DNA of 64,000 nucleotides from Mesostigma viride (taxonomy: Eukaryota > Streptophyta > Mesostigmatophyceae > Mesostigmatales > Mesostigmataceae): contig RPFO01000050.1 of NCBI GenBank assembly GCA_009746045.1, positions 64,001 through 128,000 of the forward strand, written 5' to 3'. The translations under genes were made by a program, and so were the position numbers. The notes under the pieces are model-generated. The model had not been told where the DNA came from. It saw nothing but the letters and a program-made list of their open reading frames with translations, and searched no databases. Positions 31,620 through 42,000 of the stretch are shown here, piece by piece; the first letter of the stretch is position 1; each line of letters opens with the position of its first letter.

Positions 31620-32520
31620 TGTGCTGCATTTTATGATCTATTGCGCTAAATCTTGGGCGATGGCGGCTGAAAATTATATCATTGTGTTCGTCATCAAAAG
31701 GCGCTTCTACTGCAATTTACCCGACCAAATTTCATGCCCGGATGTGAAAGTTATGAGCATTCTCGGCATCCATAGCTCGTCACACCGAAAAAGTCTACAA
31801 CGCAAGCGCATGCTCTTCAAGGTCCTCGTCCTCACGGTGTTCACGTATGGCGCCGAGGCGTGGACACTCACACCCACACTGGTAGCTAAGCTAGACGGCA
31901 CAGTTTACAGGATGCTCCGACAGGTCCTGAACGTATGGTTTTCCAAGCGCCCGTCATTAGAGTCCGTTGTATCAGGGCATGCCTCGTATTTCGGACGAGA
32001 TTAGACAGCGTAGGATAGCGCATTTGTAGGACACCTTGCTCACACCATGGCCATGCAGGTCGACACCACGCTTGGTCTGGCATGCAGGCCCACAGCGGCT
32101 TGGCCAGCCAGGGCGGCATATTCTGACCTGGCCTGGCCCCACCAAGGGCATTCCCAAAAGGGTAGGGAAACATGTCACGAACTACATCCAGATGTTGCTG
32201 GATGACCTACTGGTCCCAGCCCAGTTTGAATACCGCATCCACTCTCTCTCCGGCCCTTCTTTGGACTGCCATGCAGAACAAGACGCGGTGGCAGAAGATT
32301 GTCAAGGCTCACACGCCCGACCCTGTGGGCAAGCCACCTCCCCCCAAGAGTCCTGAGGAGGCGTTTTGATGAGTAGGGTAGTTAGGATTTTTCTAGACTA
32401 GATAGATTAGCGTTAGGTTAGTTAGATTACGCGGCTCCCTCCACTCCACCATCCATCAAAGAATACATTATGTGCTACATGACCAACGGAGGCATGTTAT
32501 AATTTAATTTAATTTTTTTT
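31620..32520 (+). pseudogene. L1-like RT 3' fragment with tail
   Basis: From 31790 the plus strand encodes RKRMLFKVLVLTVFTYGAEA and TLVAKLDGTVYRMLRQVL, then, after frame changes, HILTWPGPTKGIPKRVGK and QKIVKAHTPDPVGKPPPPK. The 3' UTR ends CCAACGGAGGCATGTTATAA followed by (TTTAA)n near 32500. It is the same family as 14047-14436 and may be the right half of the RT fragment at 14912-15195, split by element C. 31620-31785 is a dispersed repeat with no ORF. Confidence 0.65.
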
Positions 32521-32555
32521 ATCAAGCAATATTATGGCAAGCATTATCGCCTGTA

Positions 32556-32781
32556 CATGCCCACACTCCTTGTTATATGACATGCTCACATGGGTCTTAT
32601 TGCACCCGCAGAACTTGCATGCCGGATCGTCTATCGTGTCCGATTGAGCACTGCCGTGGCATGCCTCTGGCATGTTCAAGAGAAAGGGGGTCTCTGCCCT
32701 TTCTTCCTGTTGACATGCACACACAGGGATTAAAAGCACTCTGGTGCTGGAGCCGTGACTCCCCAACGGGAGCACGATTTT
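32556..32781 (+). mobile_element. SINE-like or truncated LINE 3' end with terminal stem-loop
   Basis: This is a ~225-bp unit (TGCCCACACTCCTTG ... GGGATTAAAAGCACT) ending in CCGTGACTCCCCAACGGGAG then CACGATTTT. A second copy is at 50325-50550 with a (TTAA)n tail in place of AATG. The stem is CTCC/GGAG around an AACG-type loop. Confidence 0.7.
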
Positions 32782-33450
32782 AATGAATGAATGAATGAAT
32801 GAATGAATGAATGAATGAATGAATGAATGAATGAATGAATGAATGAATGAATGAATGAATGAATGAATGAATGAATGAATGAATGAATGAATGAATGAAT
32901 GAATGAATGAATGAATGAATGAATGAATGAATGAATGAATGAATGAATGAATGAATGAATGAATGAATGAATGAATGAATGAATGAATGAATGAATGAAT
33001 GAATGAATGAATGAATGAATGAATGAATGAATGAATGAATGAATGAATGAATGAATGAATGAATGAATGAATGAATGAATGAATGAATGAATGAATGAAT
33101 GAATGAATGAATGAATGAATGAATGAATGAATGAATGAATGAATGAATGAATGAATGAATGAATGAATGAATGAATGAATGAATGAATGAATGAATGAAT
33201 GAATGAATGAATGAATGAATGAATGAATGAATGAATGAATGAATGAATGAATGAATGAATGAATGAATGAATGAATGAATGAATGAATGAATGAATGAAT
33301 GAATGAATGAATGAATGAATGAATGAATGAATGAATGAATGAATGAATGAATGAATGAATGAATGAATGAATGAATGAATGAATGAATGAATGAATGAAT
33401 GAATGAATGAATGAATGAATGAATGAATGAATGAATGAATGAATGAATGA
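32782..33450. repeat. (AATG)n microsatellite, about 167 uninterrupted copies
   Basis: 669 bp of perfect AATG starts right after the stem-loop 3' end of the element at 32556. The minus-strand HSFI-repeat ORF across it is an artefact. 33722-33765 repeats the theme on a small scale: GGGAGCACGAGTTTAATAATT followed by (AATG)4. Confidence 0.97.
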
Positions 33451-33451
33451 T

Positions 33452-34345
33452 CGCTCCTCTACGCAACGCAGCCTGGCGGCTGCGCTGAGACCTGAAAATA
33501 CGTCTGCAGCTCCGCCTGCTCCGGCTGCAGCTTCGCCCTCAGGCCCGGAAGGCAGCGGTCCCACTAGTCAAGCACTGGTATGTGGTCGCCCCGGCATCCC
33601 CCGGGCTCGCCTCGCCTGAGCCCAAGCGCAGTCGCCCTGAAGAACCGAGCTGGAACAAGATCAAATTTGATGTCGTCTGGGGCCCCGGGCTATTTTCAAA
33701 AGGACCCCTTCATACTCCTGGCACGGGAGCACGAGTTTAATAATTAATGAATGAATGAATACTCCTGGAACACGTGGACGACGATTCCTATGGGTCGCAA
33801 GCCTGGCTTCTTGAACTGCACTTCCGCCAAAGGAACCGCTTCCTCTAGGGTGCGCTCAGAGCGCGAGACGGTCAGAATCCTATGAACAATATCGTGTAAT
33901 GAGTGCCTGGTTGGTTGGTTATCGAAACCCAGGGATCGTTTCCATTGGCCAGGAAGGGTTTGGGGTTGCTCTGTAAAGAAAATATTTAACTAAACCTTGT
34001 TACAATCAGTCAGAAGCAGGGCTCGGAGATGGGACCTGGACTGGATCGACAGTGGCCACACAAACCGCGTTCAAAGACACGTTGGCAGGAGCGTGCATGA
34101 CCACATCTGTGGCATCATGGTCCGCACAAGGCAACCTGCACAAGGCACTCTTCATCCAACCTGCACAAGGCACTCTAGCCCACTGGTGAACACATATCCT
34201 TGCTCCATAGCATGCTTTGCACACGATCGGCATTGCTCAACAGCTTGGCCCGATAACTTTGCATTGCCAGCTCGGGGGAGGGCTCCACAGAGAAGCCCGT
34301 ACATTTCATTGCTGGGTCATTCATCAAAACGCATGTATGATGCCC
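33452..34345. other. Repeat remnant and spacer, no gene
   Basis: 33452-33575 is the inverted copy of 19015-19135. 33710-33765 is a short LINE/SINE 3' end with an AATG tail. The rest has no convincing ORF. Confidence 0.5.
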
Positions 34346-35325
<980 letters not shown>

Positions 35326-35457
35326 TCACGAGTGGCTCCCCTCCGGGCGGTTCGCAGGCGGTGGCACGGTCAGCCCCACGCGCTCGGCGCTCTTCGCGAT
35401 GCGCTCGTACACGCCCGAGTCCTTGTCCGTGCTGATGTTGTACGAGATGAGCAGGTT
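35326..35457 (-). CDS. Orphan 3'-terminal exon, unknown protein
   Basis: On the minus strand a CCCCAACCAG acceptor is followed by 43 codons (NLLISYNISTDKDSGVYERI ... AERVGLTVPPPANRPEG) to TGA at 35328-35326. GC-rich third positions and the protein-like sequence make it look coding, in contrast to its surroundings. No upstream exon is recognisable, so it may be a captured or decayed gene end. I do not recognise the family. Confidence 0.3.
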   Translation of the reverse strand, partial: NLLISYNISTDKDSGVYERIAKSAERVGLTVPPPANRPEGSHS

Positions 35458-35665
35458 CTGGTTGGGGTGGTGGCAAGGGTGCCGAACATTTCATGACAAC
35501 AACAAACAGGGCACTTAGACATTGTACGAGATGAGCAGGTTCTGGTTGCTTGTGGCAAGCGCGCTGCACATCGCATGACGATCACCAGCAGGGCAATTAA
35601 CGGCGCATTAGGGCAGTTAGACGTAGTACGGGATGAGAGCAGGTTCTGTTGGTGATGGCATGGGA
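35440..35665. repeat. Three decayed tandem copies of an acceptor plus exon start
   Basis: TACGAGATGAGCAGGTTCTG occurs at about 35441 and again at about 35526, and a degraded form is at about 35627. On the minus strand each copy carries ACCAGAACCTGCTCATCTC, the splice acceptor and first codons of the orphan exon. The copies are about 80-100 bp apart. Confidence 0.7.
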
Positions 35666-35817
35666 CAAATACAAGGTGATCTCATGGATATAGGGCGGGA
35701 TCAAAAAAAAAACAGCAGAAAGCGAGTGGGGAACCTTGTGAGAGGTTGTACTACGGTGTTTGGTGCGGTGACAGCGATCCCTTCAATGAGACCACCAGCG
35801 CAGGCATTGCATTACTA

Positions 35818-36003
35818 TAGTGACCATGGTATCAACGAGACAACCAGCGACGGCATGGCATTACTGTGAACTATAGTGACCATGGTACCAACAAGACAAC
35901 CAGCGAAGGCATGGCATTACTGTGAACTATAGTGACCATGGTATCAACCAGACAACCAGCGAAGGCATGGCATTACTATGAACTATAGTGACCATGGTAT
36001 CAA
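35818..36003. repeat. 56-bp minisatellite built on the family M head
   Basis: Four units begin near GACCATGGTATCAACGAGAC, with a period of about 55-56 bp. The unit contains ATCAACGAGACAACCAGCG, the family M 5' end with one change. The last unit leads into a longer M head (to about 36070). Confidence 0.8.
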
Positions 36004-36149
36004 CGAGACAACCAGCGCATGCCAGAAATCTGGAGAACCCGGACCATGGTCGCTCGAGACTGCTGTTATGGGATGGCAGCCATATCATGCCCATTAAGCA
36101 GCAGAATGCGGGGCGGAGCTCATGGCACCAGACGAAGCGAGCAGGCTGG

Positions 36150-36320
36150 ACCGGTACAAGGCAAGGGGAGCAACTACGAGAGGGGAGGGGCTGGACCAGC
36201 ACGCGGCAAGGGGAGCAAGTAGGGGAGGGGCTGGACCGGCACACGGCAAGGGGAGCAAGTAGGGGAGGGGAGGGGCTGGATCGGCACACGGCAAGGGGAG
36301 CAAGTAGGGGAGGAGAGGGG
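36150..36320. repeat. GGGGAGGGGCTGGACCGGCA-type minisatellite
   Basis: Four imperfect units of about 45 bp contain GCAAGGGGAGCAAGTAGGGG. They are non-coding. Confidence 0.75.
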
Positions 36321-36344
36321 CTGCTAACATAGATACTCTGGGAT

Positions 36345-37125
36345 AGAGGGGCGTAGAGTGGGGTAGAGTGGCGTAGAAGGGGGTAGAGTGAGGCAGAGTG
36401 GGATAGAGTGGGGTTAGAGTGGGGTAGAGGGGGTAGAGGGGGGTAGAGTGGGGCAGATTGGGGTAGAGTGAGGTAAGAGTGGAGTAGAGTGGGGTAGAGT
36501 GGGGTAGAGTGGGGTAGAGTGGGGTAGAGTGGGGTAGAGTGGGGTAGAGTGGGGTAGAGTGGGGTAGAGTGGGGTTAGAGTGGGGTAGAGTGGGGTAGAG
36601 TGGGGTAGAGTGGGGTAGAGTGGGGTAGAGTGGGGTAGAGTGGGGTAGAGTGGGGCAGAGTGGGGTAGAGTGGGGTAGAGTGGGGTAGAGTGGGGTAGAG
36701 TGGGGTTAGAGTGGGGTAGAGTGGGGTAGAGTGGGGTAGAGTGGGGTAGAGTGGGGTAGAGTGGGGTAGAGTGGGGTAGAGTGGGGGTAGATTGGGGTAG
36801 AGTGGGGTAGAGTGGGGTAGATTGGGGTAGATTGGGGTAGAGTGGGGTAGAGTGGGGTAGATTGGGGTAGAGTGGGGTAGAGTGGGGTAGAGTGGGGTAG
36901 AGTGGGGTAGAGTGGGGTAGAGTGGGGTAGAGTGGGGTAGAGTGGGGTAGAGTGGGGTAGAGTGGGGTAGAGTGGGGTAGAGTGGGGTAGAGTGGGGTAG
37001 AGTGGGGTAGAGTGGGGTAGAGTGGGGTAGAGTGGGATGGAGTGGGGTAGAGTGGGGTAGATTGGGGTAGAGTGGGGTAGAGTGGGGTAGAGTGGGGTAG
37101 AGTGGGGTAGAGTGGGATACAGTGG
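36345..37125. repeat. 10-bp satellite (GGGGTAGAGT)n
   Basis: About 75 decamers with few variants (GGGTTAGAGT, GGGGTAGATT, GGGGCAGAGT). The minus strand reads through in one frame (YPTLPHSTPL) only because of the repeat. Confidence 0.97.
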
Positions 37126-37735
37126 AGGGGGTGCTAACGTAGACATTAATGATTCAGGTTGCAGGGCGAGAGCGATCAGTTATGATTGGTCAGAGGTTGA
37201 CGTGTCAACACCCCACGCCCAAGGACAGCCTTCCATGGATTGACAAGCTTTTGTGGATATATTAGACAGGAATATTTTCTTTTCCTTCACAAGGCCAGTC
37301 AAGATGCTTGCAAACAGCCGGAGACTACCCCACTGCATTCTCAGCGGTCGTGTTTCCTCTCACTGCATAGTGACAAATATCTCCCACCAATAACAGGGAC
37401 AAACGGGCATTAGGACGCGAGCCAGAAAACGGCTGAAAGGGCAGCGAGGGCGAAGAGACTGGCGCCTGGCGGCCGGTCGGGATGGGGGTTATACCGCGGT
37501 TTTTTTAGAAACGACTGCTGCCGAGCAGGCCGAAAGGAACTTAGGGAGAAAGTTAGCGCTGGTAGGCTGTCCGCCGAGAGAAGCACGGTTCGGAAGGGCA
37601 TGAACACCTACCTATTCTGAGGGTAAGGGCACAATGCTCAGATGGTGAGGGCACAACTCTTTCTCCCCTATAATGAACCCGGGAGATGAAGGTACAACTA
37701 ACGGCAGGTGGAACCGGGAATGCCGTGTAGGGCGG
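37126..37735. other. Spacer with no recognised gene
   Basis: Short ORFs only. This would be the 3' flank of the LYR-like gene on the minus strand. Confidence 0.4.
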
Positions 37736-37945
37736 TCACGCAGCAGCCAATACCTTGTGCTCGTGAACGTGGTGCAGCAGCGCCGCATACTCCTTCGCCA
37801 AGACGGCAAGCTCTTCACCGCTGTGCTTGCTCTTCCTGCTTTGCGATTTGATGTATTCCTTCCACGTCTTGGCTTTGTCGGGAACAAGGTTCTTATTAAC
37901 AGCCCGAAGCAGTACCCTTAATGCCTGGCGCCCCCCCGCACTCAT
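37736..37945 (-). CDS. Small LYR-motif-like (Complex1_LYR / FMC1-like) protein
   Basis: This is a single exon of 69 codons from the ATG at 37945 to TGA at 37736. The frame continues upstream without an ATG for about 20 codons, so the ATG is chosen. The sequence GGRQALRVLLRAVNKNLVP followed by TWKEYIKSQSRKSKHSGEE and a second helix resembles the short helical LYR family, in which members assist mitochondrial complex assembly. The family is usually 70-120 residues and very short on motif (a Leu-Tyr/Arg start and a distal Phe), so the assignment is tentative. The strict LYR triplet is LRV here. Confidence 0.4.
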   Translation of the reverse strand: MSAGGRQALRVLLRAVNKNLVPDKAKTWKEYIKSQSRKSKHSGEELAVLAKEYAALLHHVHEHKVLAAA

Positions 37946-39089
37946 TTTTGTTCGGGTAACTACCAAGCGATATGTCACGTGAAGAAACGACTGCTCAGGC
38001 GGCAAATCTTTACGTTCATGGAAATGCTAGTGGTAAGTTATTCTAGGATGCATGATGTACGAGGTAGAGCTCCAACGCTGCACTGGGTGGACATTAATTG
38101 ACTTTGTATGTGTTTTACTCCAAGGTGGCATGAACTCGACAGACGAATGGCTGTCTCATATTTACGTAGGTACGCTCACGTGCTTCAGTCTGACTCGAAG
38201 AGGACACGAGTGGACATGGCGAAAATGTGGCAGACAGAGCAGGGGCAGGGGCAGGGGCAGGGGCAGGGACAGGGGCAAGGCTGGCGATCCCGCGCGGGTT
38301 TTGCATACTGTAAGGTTCCGTACTCTGTCTACAGTATGCTCTACAGTACTGTAGGCGTGGGACACAACAACAACAACAACAACAACAGGTTCAGTATGCT
38401 CTACTCGCATGCATTACATCATAAATACTTTTTGACCTTACGGTTGTTGTTGCTGTTGTTGCAACTTGCCCACCTTATGTGACGTAGAATAATCAAAAGC
38501 CGTACATGAACACAGTTTGTTGACAGCAACAGTACGACACCCGATGACTTACGAGTTGTGACTTGTGACCGCAGCGAAATTCGCAACCCCGTGCAAACAT
38601 CAACATTGCATCGAATTTGCCCAGTCCTCGGCAGTCGGTGGGTATGGACTATGGACCAGTCCAGACAATTTATAAATTATTTTCAGCGGGAGTTTGTTGA
38701 GGGCTGGTTCACCGTTGTTACAAGACATGTTGGTTTGCTAGCTTAGGTACCGCGAAGGTCGGATAATTTTCGTAAAGGGTATTTTTCTGGCTGCCTCCCG
38801 TTTGGCCATGCTAATACACCATGAGGTAGAATTAAGGTGGGCCACTGGCCGCTTAATTGCCTATCCGTTTTTTTCCCGAACAATGGGGTGCTATGTGTGA
38901 ATTTTCTCCAATTCCCTACACGTAGCCTCAATCGTTGTATCCAGCCGAAGCAATGGAGCGCACTGCTTGTTGGACAGCCAGCGTGGCACTGCCACATTCC
39001 CGTCATCAGGGCACCTGTAGACATCCTTGAATGTGCAAGGCGATTACAACAGCGACCTTCTCGTCCTGTTAGCCCGCCTCGACATGTGA
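37946..39089. other. Intergenic; small simple repeats
   Basis: It contains (GGGGCA)n at 38236-38282, (AAC)n at 38366-38387 and a GTTGTT tract near 38440. No supported gene is seen; this is the upstream region of the Rab3GAP gene. Confidence 0.5.
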
Positions 39090-42000
39090 ATGGATCTCGA
39101 CGATGATGATCTGCAAGGGTTTGAGGACTACACAGTCGCGTCGCCATGGGAGAAGCTCGTTATCACCGTCGAGGACATCCTCCGGCGATGGACGGGCGTT
39201 CCCTCCGAGAAGCTCCCATCCATGGGGCTCGCGTTCCCCGTGGAGGGCCACGCGGGCCTCTACGTGTCCTCCCAAACCTTATCCTACGACGGGATGGACT
39301 ACATCCTCAGCTACTACATCACCCTCGACGACCAAGCGCCCGCGGCGGCAGCGAACCCGCCGGCCGGCGCCGTCTGGCCACGTAGCCCTACGCGGGACAG
39401 CGAGGACGAGGCGGCCGAGTCTCGGCACAGCGAGCTCCAGGTGGCGGCAGGGGCCCACTCCATGCAGCGGTGGTTCGGTGTGTCCCATTACCTAGTCCTG
39501 TCGCCCGCCACCTACAGCGGGAGCTTCATGGACATCGACGCGGCGACCGTCCTCCTGAGCGCCGTGACGTGCGCGTGCAGTAACGGGAACGTCGCCCTCC
39601 CGGTACTGGCCCCCGTCCACGACCCATCGCGCTGTGCATACCTGGGCCTCGGGTCGTCCCCCTCCCACGCTGGCATCTGTCACACGTTTGAGGTGGACAA
39701 GGTGAGCGGGCCAGCCGCCAGCAGCGCGATCGAGCGGCTCTCGGAGCTCGACATCCTCGAGGGGCTGGCGGCCCACCTGCGGGCCAAGTTGGGCTACTGC
39801 GTGCCCGAGTATTTATTGCATCCGCAACGCTTGCAGATATCGTGCCGGTTCACGTACACCTCGGTCGACAAGGAGGTCTGGTCCCCAAACTCCGTCTCTG
39901 CTGCCATGGCGTCCTCACAGGCGAGGGCATTGGCGTCGATTCCGGGGGGGGGAGGGGGCATGGCTGCAGGGGCGGGGGCATCTGTGACCCGTGGTGGGGA
40001 TGGTGGGGGAGACGTCGGGAAGAATAAGGCCAGCAGGGCTGTGCCCAGGGAATGGGAGCGTCATTCTTCTGGCATGCCACCGGCAGCGGGCGGCGGCGGT
40101 GGCGGTGCACAGGTTTACCCCCATGCGGCGAGGCATGCGGCGGGTGCACGCGAAGGCTGGTACTCACAAGACTACGGCAACGGGTCAGTGGATATCACGA
40201 ATATGTCTCGAGGGTACGGAGTCTACTACTACTCGCGATTACATCACGAGGTTACGGAGTATGTCACGAGTACAGCATTAGGGCAAGGAGTGTATGACCA
40301 CTAGGATTTCGATTGTAATAGATTACTGTACTAGGTTAAGGAGTGTATGACTGTACGAGGTTAAGGAGTGCATGACTGTACTAGGTTAAGGAGCGTATGA
40401 CTGTACAAGGTTAAGGAGTGTATGTCTGTACTAGGTTAAGGAGTATAGGGCTGTACGAGGTTAAGGAGTGCATCGCTAGTATATCTTAGTATAGTGCATG
40501 TTACAGCCTGGTTGAGGGCTCGAATGAGGCATCCATATGAGGGCTATAACCTGCAAGATCGCATCTTTTACGGCGATGGGTGCGTTGTCGGTCAGTCGCA
40601 TGATAATGCTGTCTACGCCATCATGTGATACCTGGTTTATGTGTTGAACTTAAAAAAGTGTAGCGGCGCATGCACTGCTACGGCATTCGGTGTGTTGTCT
40701 GTCAGATGCATGACTGGTCTATTTGTCAAACTTCAATCGTAGCAGCGCATGCACTGCTACGGCCAAGCGTGTGTTGCTTATGGACTGTGTGTGTCTCGGG
40801 TACCGGTAGAACCTCTCTGTAAGCCACTGCAGGGACTGCACAAGAATTGGTGCTCACTAGAGGGCCGTTCGTCCCGTTGTCCGCCTTGTGATCATCATGG
40901 GAGGCGTGACGGCCATAACATTCTGCTTTGTATGTCTCGACAACAGTATCGCACGCCGCCCCAAAGCCGTAGACTGCGCCCTGGTGCCTAGTGCACAATC
41001 GATTAGAAATGCCAGATTAAGATTCAGATTGAGAGTATGAAGGCCGTCGTCCACGGTTACTGGGTCAGAGGAATGCTCTCTGTCTTCTGATATTTATTGT
41101 AAAGGTCGGTAGGCACGTGTAACAGCTCTCCCATGCACGCCACCTGGCAATTGCCATGGCGAATACTTGTTAGGGGTGGCACCCTTGCGAGGGATGTTGC
41201 ACTCTGGTGGTTCCCACATCGCCTCGTTCTCCCATAGCGAATCGTGCACTGCTCAAAATGCCCGCCCTCCAACCTGCCCCAACCCCCCTCCACACCCTGC
41301 CAGGAACCATGCGGGCGGCGCCCCCGCCTGGCGCTGGGACGCCGAGAGCCCCTGGGGCAAGTGGCTGTCCAAGGACGACCCCGTGCGTGGGTTCGAGCTG
41401 TGCGCCAGCTGGCACGACGTGGGCCACGGTGACCTGGGGGCCGCGGTCGCGCTCTCCCCGTGCCTTACGCCAGCATCCGCGTCCGACCTCCTCCTCCGCG
41501 CTCTCCTCTATCCCCCGTTGGAGGAGTCGGCCCTCGATGACCTGGCACGGGCAGCAGAATCAACCGACCCGGCGGGCGCGATCAACGAGGAGGTCACCTG
41601 GGGGGGCCGCGCGGGCGAGCCGGCCTCGCTTGCCGACATGCTGGCGGCGTTCGCGCTGGTCCAGGAGGCCTTGCTGGCGGCACGGGCACGCAGCATGGGG
41701 GACGCGATCACCGCCCATCACCGGGGCGGGCCCAGCAGCAATCGACCTGCCTTTGGCGGCGCCACCAATTCCAGGGCAGTGTTGGGAGGTGATCATGGGG
41801 GTTCGGGCTTGCCTGCGGGTGCAGGCGCCAGCCTTATTGGGGGTACCAGCAGCGGCAGTAGCATGCCTGGTGGGCGAATGGGCGGTGATGGATCGCAGCC
41901 GGCGCTATCCCATCTGGGCGCTTACGTCTCGCTGCCGTCACCGGGCCGCCTGGACCGCGTCCTCAGGGACGTGTTCTGCGATGGGGACGAGGACGAGCAC

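Noticed and set aside
32509-33564. 351-codon minus ORF with a four-residue HSFI-type repeat
   Set aside because: It is the translation of (AATG)n; the flanking ends are retroelement sequence.
36706-37146. ORF with repeated YPTLPHSTPL
   Set aside because: Reading of the 10-bp satellite; no flanking coding sequence.
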